A DNA stretch of 64,000 nucleotides from an uncultured Prevotellaceae bacterium. Lineage in GTDB: Bacteria; Bacteroidota; Bacteroidia; Bacteroidales; Bacteroidaceae. The DNA is taken from positions 82,370-146,369 of the forward strand of contig CACYQZ010000004.1 of NCBI GenBank assembly GCA_902776665.1, in the 5' to 3' direction. The notes below the pieces were generated by a model. It worked only from the letters and a program-made list of their open reading frames with translations, searched no databases and was not told where the DNA came from. Within the stretch, counting starts at the first letter, position 1; every line of letters begins with the position of its first letter. Below, one piece after another: positions 50,198 through 58,413 of the stretch. The translations under genes and the position numbers were made by a program.

Positions 50198-51493
50198 ATG
50201 AAAGAATTTGTCATTTCCGAGGCCAAGGCCGAGACTGCCGTGCTCGTCGGCCTCATCACACAAGAGCAAAACGAGGCGAAAACGAAGGAATACCTCGACG
50301 AACTGGAATTTCTGGCGGAAACGGCTGGCGCGGTCGTCGTGAAGCGTTTTACGCAGCGCGTGGGCGGACCGAGTAGCGTGACTTACGTCGGCAAGGGTAA
50401 ACTCGAGGAAATTCGCGACTATATCAAAAAATGCCAGGACGAAGCCGACGAAGCGGTTGCCAACTGTCAACTATCAACTGTCAACTATCAACTTCCCCAG
50501 CCCGTTGGAATGGTGATTTTCGACGATGAACTGACGGCGAAGCAGATTCGGAACATCGAAAACGAGTTGAAGGTGAAAATTCTCGACCGCACGAGCCTCA
50601 TCCTCGACATTTTCGCGATGCGAGCGCAGACCGCCAATGCCAAAACACAGGTGGAACTGGCGCAATACCGCTATATGCTGCCACGTCTGCAACGCCTTTG
50701 GACGCACTTGGAACGACAGGGTGGCGGCTCGGGTTCGGGCGGTGGAAAAGGCTCGGTGGGACTGCGCGGACCGGGTGAAACGCAGTTGGAAATGGACCAG
50801 CGAATCATCAAGCACCGCATCACGCTTCTGAAACAGCGACTCGCCGAAATCGACCAACAGAAAAGCACACAGCGCAAGAATCGCGGACGGCTCATTCGCG
50901 TGGCGCTCGTGGGCTACACCAACGTGGGCAAATCGACCATTATGAACCTGCTGTCGAAAAGCGACGTGTTCGCCGAAAACAAGCTGTTTGCCACGCTCGA
51001 CACCACCGTGCGCAAGGTCGTCATCGACAATCTGCCCTTCCTCTTGGCCGACACCGTCGGTTTCATCCGAAAACTGCCCACCGACCTCGTCGAATCTTTC
51101 AAATCGACGCTCGACGAGACCCGCGAGGCCGACCTGCTCGTGCACGTGGTCGATATTTCGCATCCCGACTTCGAGGAGCAGATTCAGGTCGTAGAAAAAA
51201 CGCTGGCCGACCTCGGTTGTGCCGAAAAACCGTCGATGATTGTATTCAACAAAATCGACAATTATTCGTGGATTGAGAAAGAACCTGACGACCTCACGCC
51301 GCCGACGAAGGAGAACGTGTCGCTCGACGAGTTGAAACGCACGTGGATGGCGAAACTGGGCGACTGCATTTTCATTTCGGCCCTCGAAAAGCAGAACATC
51401 GACGAATTTCGCGAGGCGGTCTATCAGAAAGTCCGCGAATTGCACGTTCAGAAATATCCTTACAACGATTTTTTATATAACATTGAAGATTGA
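50198..51493 (+). CDS. hflX: GTPase HflX with repeat insertion
   Basis: 431 residues from MKEFVISEAKAETAVLVGL. The N-terminal HflX domain has RVGGPSSVTYVGKGKLEE and the central GGGKGSVGLRGPGETQLE. The GTPase follows with G1 GYTNVGKST, DTVGFIRKLPTDLVESF and NKID. HflX splits stalled or hibernating ribosomes. Within the N-terminal domain the sequence NCQLSTVNYQLPQP comes from 7-base units caactgt/caactat (50461-50494). The gene ends with IED from the start of a long attgaac array that fills the space before the M16 peptidase gene. Confidence 0.95.
   Translation: MKEFVISEAKAETAVLVGLITQEQNEAKTKEYLDELEFLAETAGAVVVKRFTQRVGGPSSVTYVGKGKLEEIRDYIKKCQDEADEAVANCQLSTVNYQLPQPVGMVIFDDELTAKQIRNIENELKVKILDRTSLILDIFAMRAQTANAKTQVELAQYRYMLPRLQRLWTHLERQGGGSGSGGGKGSVGLRGPGETQLEMDQRIIKHRITLLKQRLAEIDQQKSTQRKNRGRLIRVALVGYTNVGKSTIMNLLSKSDVFAENKLFATLDTTVRKVVIDNLPFLLADTVGFIRKLPTDLVESFKSTLDETREADLLVHVVDISHPDFEEQIQVVEKTLADLGCAEKPSMIVFNKIDNYSWIEKEPDDLTPPTKENVSLDELKRTWMAKLGDCIFISALEKQNIDEFREAVYQKVRELHVQKYPYNDFLYNIED
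50461..50494. repeat. 7-base tandem array inside hflX
   Basis: Units caactgt and caactat alternate four times with a partial fifth. Encodes QLSTVNYQL in the N-terminal domain. Confidence 0.9.
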
Positions 51494-51625
51494 AGATTGA
51501 ACATTGAGCATTGAATATTGAACATTGAATATTGAACATTGAAATCATTGAACATTGAACATTGAACAGTAATCATAATTCTTAATTTTTAATTCGTAAT
51601 TCTTAATTTGAAATTCTTAATTCAA
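51482..51625. repeat. Long attgaac/attgaat 7-base tandem array after hflX
   Basis: About eleven 7-base units (attgaag, attgaac, attgaat, attgagc), then longer AT-rich repeats of the aattcttaattt type up to 51625. In the plus-strand frame of hflX the units contain TGA, so the array ends the gene. It leaves little room for a regular promoter for the M16 peptidase gene. Confidence 0.9.
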
Positions 51626-51631
51626 AAAAAT

Positions 51632-54529
51632 ATGAAAAAAATCCTGACCATCGGCCTTTTGCTGCTTTCGATGACGGCATCGGCCAAAGAGTATGTTTAC
51701 AAAACCGTCGCGGGCGACCAAACCCAGACACGTATCTACACCCTCGACAACGGACTGAAGGTCTATCTGTCGGTGAACAAGGAAAAACCGCGCATCCAGA
51801 CCTACATAGCCGTGCGCACGGGCTCGAAGAACGACCCCGCTGAAACCACTGGACTGGCGCACTACCTCGAACACATTATGTTCAAGGGAACGAAGCAGTT
51901 CGGCACGTCGAATCCCGAGGCCGAACAGCCCCTGCTCGACGAAATCGAGGCACGCTACGAGGCTTACCGTCTGCTGACCGACCCCGAAGCCCGCAAACAA
52001 GCCTACCACGAGATTGACTCGGTGAGTCAGGTGGCGGCGCAGTATTTCATTCCCAACGAATACGACAAATTGATGTCGGCCATCGGTGCACAGGGCACCA
52101 ACGCCTACACCTCGAACGACGTGACGTGCTACACCGAGGACATTCCCTCGAATGAAATCGAAAACTGGGCGAAAATCCAGGCCGACCGCTTCCAGAATAT
52201 GGTGATTCGCGGTTTCCACACCGAACTCGAAGCCGTTTATGAAGAATACAACATCGGCATCGCGCAAGACAGCCGCAAAGCCTGGGAAGCCTTAAGTGCT
52301 ATGAACTTCCCTACCCATCCCTACGGCACACAGACCACCATCGGAACGCAGGAACACCTGAAAAATCCGTCCATCGTCAATATTAAGAATTATTTTAACA
52401 AATGGTACGTTCCCAACAACTGCGCGATTTGTATGGCTGGCGACTTCAACCCCGACGAAACCATCGCCATCATCGACCGCTATTTCGGCTCGTGGAAACC
52501 CGGTGCCGACGTGCGTCAGCCCGAATTTCCCGCGCTGAAGCCCATCATCGCGCCCCGCGACACCACGATTTACGGTTTAGAGGCTGAAAACATCTTGATT
52601 TCTTGGCGATTCGGACGCGGAAACTCGCCTGAAATCGACACGCTGAACGTTGTCGGCGAAATGCTTATGAACGGCACCGCTGGCCTCATCGACCTCAACA
52701 TCAACCAACAGATGAAGATGCTCGGAGCATGGGCAACACCGTATTCGTTGCGCGACCATTCAGCATTCATTATTGGCGGCACACCGAAGGAAGGACAAAC
52801 CCTCGAGGAAGTGCGCGAACTGCTGCTCGGCGAGGTCGAAAAACTGAAAAACGGCGACTTTTCCGACGACCTGCTGCCCTCGATTGTCAACAACGCCAAA
52901 TTGAATTATTTCACGCAGTTAGAGAGCAACCAGCAGCGTGCAAAACTTTTCGTCGATACCTATATCAACGAAATTCCGTGGGAACAGCAAGTGGGCTACC
53001 TCGACCGCATTTCGGGCATCACCAAGCAGCAAGTCATCGACTTCGCGCGCCGTCATTTCGGTCAGAACTACGTCACCGTTTTCAAGCGTCAAGGCGAAGA
53101 CAAGACTCTGAAAAAAATTGACAAACCAACCATCACGCCGATTCCCGCGAACCGCGACCAGATGAGCCAATTTGTCAAGGACATTCAAAATTCTGATGTG
53201 AAACCCATCGAACCGCGCTTCGTCGATTTCCAGAAAGACCTCACGTTCGGAAAAACGAAGAAAAATCTGCCCTACATCTATGTCAAAAACACGGAAAACG
53301 GTCGTTTCTCTTTGGGGTTCTACTACGAGTTCGGCAAAGAAAGCGACCTGCGCTATCAATACGCGAAGGAATACCTGAACGTGCTCGGCACCGACAAATA
53401 CACGAAAGAGCAGATTCAGCAGGAATTCTACAAGTTGGCGTGCGACTATCGCATCAGCGTGGGTGCTCGTAATATCTACATTATGCTCACGGGCCTTTCC
53501 GAGAATATGCCGCAGGCACTCGCCCTGCACGAACACCTGATGCAGAACGCAAAAGTCGATCTCGACGCCGCCAAGCAAATCATCGACCTTGAGGAAAAAT
53601 TACGCAACGACGAAAAACTCAACCAACAGCAGAACTTCTCGCGGCTCGTGCAATACGGCCTCTACGGCCCGTACAACCCCCAGCGCCACGACCTGAGCAT
53701 CGCCCAACTGCGCCAGCAAGACCCGCAGGAACTGCTCACGCTGCTGAAAAACCTCAAAAACTACGAGCACACCGTGTTATATTATGGTCCGATGAGCGAG
53801 CAGGAACTGGCGAATGTCGTCACGAAGACGCACAAAACACCGAAAAAACTCGCCGCCGTGCCCGAAGGAAAGCACTACACGATGCAGCCCACACCCGAAA
53901 ACGAGATTCTCATCGCACCCTACGACGCGAAAAACATCTATATGCGGATGATTCACAACGAAAATCGCAAGTGGAACCCCGACGAGGCAGCCGTGAAAGC
54001 CCTGTTCGACGAATATTTCGGCGGCGGAATGAACGGAATCGTCTTCCAAGAAATGCGCGAAGCACGCGGACTGGCCTACAACGCCTACGCCGACTATGTG
54101 GAAGCGAGTTACCGCGACCAGCCCGAGTATTTCTTCACCCACATCATCACGCAAAACGACAAGATGATGGACTGCATCCGCCATTTCCACCACATTCTCG
54201 ACACGATTCCGCAGAGCGAAACGGCCTTCCGCATCGCCAAAGACGCCCTGACGAAGCGCCTGCAGAGCCAGCGCACCACGAAGTTCTCGCTCATCTTTGC
54301 GTGGCTGGGCGCGAAACTACTCGGCATCGACTACGACATCAATCAGAAAATCTACTCGGCACTGCCCGCCCTGCAACTCAGCGACATCGTCCGCTTCGAG
54401 CAGCAGCAAATGGCCCGCAAGCCCTATCGCTACGTGATTCTCGGCGATGAAAAAGAGCTCGACATCGAGTCGCTCGAACGCATCGCGCCGATTCGCAGAA
54501 TCTCGACCGAAGAGATTTTCGGATATTGA
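51632..54529 (+). CDS. M16-family (insulinase/pitrilysin) zinc metalloprotease
   Basis: 965 residues from MKKILTIGLLLLSMTASAKE, a signal peptide. The inverted zinc motif HYLEH is at residues 77-81 (with the distal Glu further on), in GLAHYLEHIMFKGT. A full-length two-domain M16 protein of nearly 1000 residues, with both halves in one chain (the second half near MREARGLAYNAYADYV lacks its own zinc motif). It probably degrades peptides in the periplasm. The TTG codon at 51608 is not needed as a start. Confidence 0.9.
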   Translation: MKKILTIGLLLLSMTASAKEYVYKTVAGDQTQTRIYTLDNGLKVYLSVNKEKPRIQTYIAVRTGSKNDPAETTGLAHYLEHIMFKGTKQFGTSNPEAEQPLLDEIEARYEAYRLLTDPEARKQAYHEIDSVSQVAAQYFIPNEYDKLMSAIGAQGTNAYTSNDVTCYTEDIPSNEIENWAKIQADRFQNMVIRGFHTELEAVYEEYNIGIAQDSRKAWEALSAMNFPTHPYGTQTTIGTQEHLKNPSIVNIKNYFNKWYVPNNCAICMAGDFNPDETIAIIDRYFGSWKPGADVRQPEFPALKPIIAPRDTTIYGLEAENILISWRFGRGNSPEIDTLNVVGEMLMNGTAGLIDLNINQQMKMLGAWATPYSLRDHSAFIIGGTPKEGQTLEEVRELLLGEVEKLKNGDFSDDLLPSIVNNAKLNYFTQLESNQQRAKLFVDTYINEIPWEQQVGYLDRISGITKQQVIDFARRHFGQNYVTVFKRQGEDKTLKKIDKPTITPIPANRDQMSQFVKDIQNSDVKPIEPRFVDFQKDLTFGKTKKNLPYIYVKNTENGRFSLGFYYEFGKESDLRYQYAKEYLNVLGTDKYTKEQIQQEFYKLACDYRISVGARNIYIMLTGLSENMPQALALHEHLMQNAKVDLDAAKQIIDLEEKLRNDEKLNQQQNFSRLVQYGLYGPYNPQRHDLSIAQLRQQDPQELLTLLKNLKNYEHTVLYYGPMSEQELANVVTKTHKTPKKLAAVPEGKHYTMQPTPENEILIAPYDAKNIYMRMIHNENRKWNPDEAAVKALFDEYFGGGMNGIVFQEMREARGLAYNAYADYVEASYRDQPEYFFTHIITQNDKMMDCIRHFHHILDTIPQSETAFRIAKDALTKRLQSQRTTKFSLIFAWLGAKLLGIDYDINQKIYSALPALQLSDIVRFEQQQMARKPYRYVILGDEKELDIESLERIAPIRRISTEEIFGY

Positions 54530-54577
54530 GTTAAATATTTTTAACTAAGTGAGGCATTGCCAATTCAAATAAATTCG

Positions 54578-54585
54578 TACATTTG
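54578..54585 (+). promoter_or_regulatory. Promoter -7 box of the ABC transporter gene
   Basis: TACATTTG fits TAnnTTTG and ends 14 bases before the ATG at 54600, so the mRNA leader would be very short. No clear TTTG at -33. Confidence 0.5.
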
Positions 54586-54599
54586 CAGGTTAAAGTGAT

Positions 54600-57509
54600 A
54601 TGACAGATATAATATTATCCAGTTTCCTAAGCCTTTTTGCCTTGTTTGGCAAGGAAAAACAGGTGGATGAAACGCGGGCAAAAGCCATGCTCGCGAACTT
54701 CATGCGTCACTATTTTGGAATCAGGAACATCGACTCATATCTGAACCTATACAGCGATTTGCGCGGTGCCTACGAAATGACGGAAGACCTTGACACAGAG
54801 GAAGTTGTGGCTTCCATCTGTGCCAATCTTCACGGAAAAATTCCCGTCAGAGAAGAGCAAAGGCTGTTGTTGCGACTCATGGAATTTTGCGGAGTCGGCG
54901 AAGGGAACATCCATCCGATGTTCAACATCATGGCCGAGAAATTCAACGTGCCAGACGAAATGTTCCAAGACTTCATCGACTTCCTGAAAGGCGAACCGAC
55001 AGACCATGTCATCATCCATCAGTCGGACGATTTCGACGGCACCTTGAAAACGCTGATTCATCCCGAAACCGGCACCATCCTTTTCTCTTACTCTGGCTCC
55101 GACATTGTTCGGCTGAACGACGTGCCCGTGCTTCACGGTTCCTACCAGATTTTGCAGCAAAGCAGCGTGTTGAAAGGGAAAAACGGCAAGCCGCTCTATT
55201 ATTCCACGCTCTTGGAAGCGCACCAGCGGAAGTTAGGACTGTGGAAAAGCGAGGCGCAGCGCGTCGAATTTTGCGGGCGCGACATCAATTTCCGCTTCCC
55301 CGACAGCGACAACGGCATGCACGACCTGAACTTCACGCTCCGAAGCGGTGAATTTCTCGCCGTCATGGGCGGTTCGGGCACAGGAAAATCGACATTACTC
55401 TCGATTCTGAACGGCACGCTCACTCCGCAGGAAGGACGAATCACCATCAACGGACACGACATCTCGGAACCGCAGGCCAGGAACCTCATCGGATTCGTGC
55501 CGCAAGACGACCTGCTCATCGAGGAACTCACCGTCTATCAAAACCTTTACTACACGGCAAAACTCTGTTTTGAAGGAATGTCGGAGGAGGAAATCGACAA
55601 ACGGGTCATCAAAACGCTGAAAGACCTCGAACTCGACGGAGCCAAAGACCTGAAAGTAGGGTCACCCATCCGAAAATACATCTCGGGCGGACAGCGCAAG
55701 CGATTGAACATCGCCCTCGAACTGATTCGCGAACCCGCCGTACTCTTCCTCGACGAGCCCACCTCGGGACTTTCCTCTGCCGACACCGAAAAGGTCATCA
55801 ATCTGCTGAAAGAACAGACGCTCAAGGGCAAACTCATCGTGGCGAACATCCATCAGCCATCGAGCGACGTCTATAAACTCTTCGACCGCCTGTGGCTGCT
55901 CGACAAGGGCGGCTATCCCGTGTTCGACGGAAATCCCATCGAGGCCATCACCTATTTCAAAACGGCGGCCAACTATGCCGACGCCGAAACGAGTGCCTGC
56001 CCGACCTGTGGAAACGTCAATCCGGAAATCGTCTTGAACATCATCGACGAGAAAGCCCTGAACAACAGCGGAGAAATTTCAGACGAGCGCAAAATGACGC
56101 CCAAAGAGTGGCACGAACTCTATTTGAAGAACGCCCCGAAACTGGAACAGCCCGAGGTCAGCGAAATTCCGCCATCCGAACAGCGAAAACCGGGTGTCTG
56201 GCGGCAGTTCCTGATTTTCTTGGAGCGCAATTTCAAGACAAAAGCCACCAATCGGCAATACCTGGCCATCGCCCTGCTGCAAGCACCCGTTCTGGCGTTG
56301 ATTTGCGCCATGCTCACCCGCTACGCGCCGCCCGAAGGCTATTCGGTGATGAACAACAAGAACCTTGTGAGCTATTTCTTCATGGCAGTCATCGTGGCGA
56401 CGTTCATCGGCATGAGCGGTAGCGCCGAGGAAATCATCAAAGACCGCGCACTGCTGAAGCGCGAACGGTTCCTGCAACTCTCCTACGGCAGTTACATCTG
56501 GTCGAAAATCGTGTTTGTGGCCACCGTTTCGCTCGTGCAAACGCTCCTGTTCATCGTCATCGGCAACAACATCATGGGACTCCACGGTCAATTCAGCACG
56601 TGGTGGTTCATCTTGTTCATGACGGCTCTTCTGTCGAACCTGACCGGCCTGCTGCTGTCGCAGATTCTGAGTTCGGTCGTCGCCATCTACATCAGCATCC
56701 CCATCTTGCTCATTCCACAGATTCTGCTCTGCGGACTGGTCGTCAGTTTCTCTGACCTCACGCCGAAAAGCACGACGGGAAATGTGCCGCTGATTGGCGA
56801 CTTGATTCCCTCGCGATGGAGTTACGAGGCCCTCGCCGTGACATCGTTCGCCGACAACGACTACGAAAAACCCTTCTTCCAACTCGATAAAGAGAAGTAC
56901 GAAACGCAATTCTACAACATGGTGTTCCTCTACGAACTCCAGTCGCAACTCGAAACGATGAACGACGAGAAAAAGCGCGGAAAAGAGGTTAATCCCGATC
57001 ATCTGAACGTGATTCAGACCAACCTGCCCGTGCTGACGGAATATGCCGGTTTGGAGGCGTATCAAGGCGATTACTCCTACGATTCGCTCCGCGAATACAT
57101 GAAAAATGCCGAGAAAATCCTCTCGAAGAAGAGCAACCGCGCCACGCTGGACAAAGAAGCGGTGGTCGATCAATTCGTTCGCGAAAACGGCAAGGAAGCG
57201 CTGTTGGAACTGAAGAAAAACCACCACAACCTCAAATTGGAAGACTTTGTCGTCGGAGCCGACCAAGGACGAATGCTCGACATTGTCGATGGGCACATCG
57301 TTCCCCGCGTCGGGCCGATTTTCCTGACACCCCACAACCAGATGGGACGCGCTCCGTTCTACAGCAGCGAGAAAATCGTGGCAGGCATCCACGTGAAAAC
57401 ACTCTGGTTCAACATGGGCATCATCTTCTTGATGTGCATCGTCGCTACGATTCTACTCATGGCCGATTGGCCCGGGAGAATCATCAGAAAAGAATCATCA
57501 ACACAATAA
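54600..57509 (+). CDS. ABC transporter, fused ATPase and permease (ABCG-like) with N-terminal TerB-like domain
   Basis: 969 residues. Residues 1-130 (RAKAMLANFMRHYFGI; SYLNLYSDLRGAYEM) resemble a helical TerB-like domain. The ABC domain follows with Walker A GGSGTGKS (257-264), signature SGGQRKRL and Walker B VLFLDEPTSGL. The C-terminal ABC-2 permease begins near residue 550 with several membrane segments (LISYFFMAVIVATFIG; PILLIPQILLCGLVVSF) and a long soluble region (about 750-930) before a final membrane helix. One chain per half-transporter; substrate unknown. Neighbours are an M16 protease and a lipoprotein. Confidence 0.88.
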   Translation: MTDIILSSFLSLFALFGKEKQVDETRAKAMLANFMRHYFGIRNIDSYLNLYSDLRGAYEMTEDLDTEEVVASICANLHGKIPVREEQRLLLRLMEFCGVGEGNIHPMFNIMAEKFNVPDEMFQDFIDFLKGEPTDHVIIHQSDDFDGTLKTLIHPETGTILFSYSGSDIVRLNDVPVLHGSYQILQQSSVLKGKNGKPLYYSTLLEAHQRKLGLWKSEAQRVEFCGRDINFRFPDSDNGMHDLNFTLRSGEFLAVMGGSGTGKSTLLSILNGTLTPQEGRITINGHDISEPQARNLIGFVPQDDLLIEELTVYQNLYYTAKLCFEGMSEEEIDKRVIKTLKDLELDGAKDLKVGSPIRKYISGGQRKRLNIALELIREPAVLFLDEPTSGLSSADTEKVINLLKEQTLKGKLIVANIHQPSSDVYKLFDRLWLLDKGGYPVFDGNPIEAITYFKTAANYADAETSACPTCGNVNPEIVLNIIDEKALNNSGEISDERKMTPKEWHELYLKNAPKLEQPEVSEIPPSEQRKPGVWRQFLIFLERNFKTKATNRQYLAIALLQAPVLALICAMLTRYAPPEGYSVMNNKNLVSYFFMAVIVATFIGMSGSAEEIIKDRALLKRERFLQLSYGSYIWSKIVFVATVSLVQTLLFIVIGNNIMGLHGQFSTWWFILFMTALLSNLTGLLLSQILSSVVAIYISIPILLIPQILLCGLVVSFSDLTPKSTTGNVPLIGDLIPSRWSYEALAVTSFADNDYEKPFFQLDKEKYETQFYNMVFLYELQSQLETMNDEKKRGKEVNPDHLNVIQTNLPVLTEYAGLEAYQGDYSYDSLREYMKNAEKILSKKSNRATLDKEAVVDQFVRENGKEALLELKKNHHNLKLEDFVVGADQGRMLDIVDGHIVPRVGPIFLTPHNQMGRAPFYSSEKIVAGIHVKTLWFNMGIIFLMCIVATILLMADWPGRIIRKESSTQ

Positions 57510-57551
57510 TTTATTTAAAATTTTTATTAACTAACTAAACACAAAAGAGAA

Positions 57552-58346
57552 ATGAAAAAGTTATCAATCTTCGCAGTGGCTATCGCTGCAATGGCTTTCA
57601 CAGCATGTGGAGGCAACAAGAGTGCAAACAACACTGAAGAAGTCCAGAAGAGCTTCGACCAAGAACAAATCGAGGCGAAAATCAAGATGGAATTCGACAG
57701 CCTTGCCAAGGAAATCGGAAACCTGAAGCACCTTCCCATCATGCAGAAGGGCGACGGTGGAATCCAACTCACCGAAGAGGAAAAGCAGGTGAAACCCGAC
57801 TATCTGCTCGACCCTGCCGTGGCTGAAAACGCCGTCACACTGGCCGAGAAATATCGCATGGTGAGCGCCCTGAGCGTTGACCAGAACATCGCCGCCATGT
57901 ACGACATGCCGACCGAAGAGTACGACAAGGCCATCACGAAGCTCATCGCCGACATCAACGACCCCTCTTTCAAGGAAATGGAGGCCAACAACATCTTCGA
58001 CAAGGCTCAGCAGCTCTATGACGCCATGAACGAGAACGGTCGCATCAACTATTTCTGGCAGCTTTCTGCCGCTTCGTTCGTCGAGGAACTCTACTGCATG
58101 ACGCAGAACACCGAGAAGTTCATCACCGCTTTCGACGATGAGGCTGCAGCGAATGTAACCTATCGCACCACGCTGCTCATCGACGCCATCGACCGTCTGG
58201 TCGAATTCGACCCCGAGATTGCGCCCGTCGCCGAGGCTCTGAAGCCGCTCGCCGACCTCAACGCCATGACCGTCGATCAGCTGAAAGAGCAACTCGCACA
58301 GATGAAGGAAGACGTGACGAAGGCTCGTGCAGCCCTTGTGAAATAA
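57552..58346 (+). CDS. Predicted lipoprotein of unknown function
   Basis: 264 residues. Signal MKKLSIFAVAIAAMAFTACGG with lipobox FTAC, so lipid-anchored at Cys19. The mature part is helical and acidic, with repeated hydrophobic heptads (YRMVSALSVDQNIAAMYDMP; LYCMTQNTEKFITAFDDEAAANV) and no domain I recognise. It follows the ABC transporter gene by 42 bases and may be co-transcribed, perhaps as an accessory periplasmic part, which is inference only. Ends with a strong shared terminator. Confidence 0.8.
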   Translation: MKKLSIFAVAIAAMAFTACGGNKSANNTEEVQKSFDQEQIEAKIKMEFDSLAKEIGNLKHLPIMQKGDGGIQLTEEEKQVKPDYLLDPAVAENAVTLAEKYRMVSALSVDQNIAAMYDMPTEEYDKAITKLIADINDPSFKEMEANNIFDKAQQLYDAMNENGRINYFWQLSAASFVEELYCMTQNTEKFITAFDDEAAANVTYRTTLLIDAIDRLVEFDPEIAPVAEALKPLADLNAMTVDQLKEQLAQMKEDVTKARAALVK

Positions 58347-58367
58347 TAATTGAGAGAAAACCATCAC

Positions 58368-58397
58368 AAAAAAAGCCCCAGTTTTTGGGGCTTTTTT
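58368..58397. terminator. Bidirectional terminator between the lipoprotein and GH84 genes
   Basis: AAAAAAGCCCCA, loop GTTTT, TGGGGCTTTTTT: a 12-pair stem with T-runs in both directions, placed between convergent genes. Confidence 0.92.
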
Positions 58398-58413
58398 GTG
58401 TTTAGAAACGATT

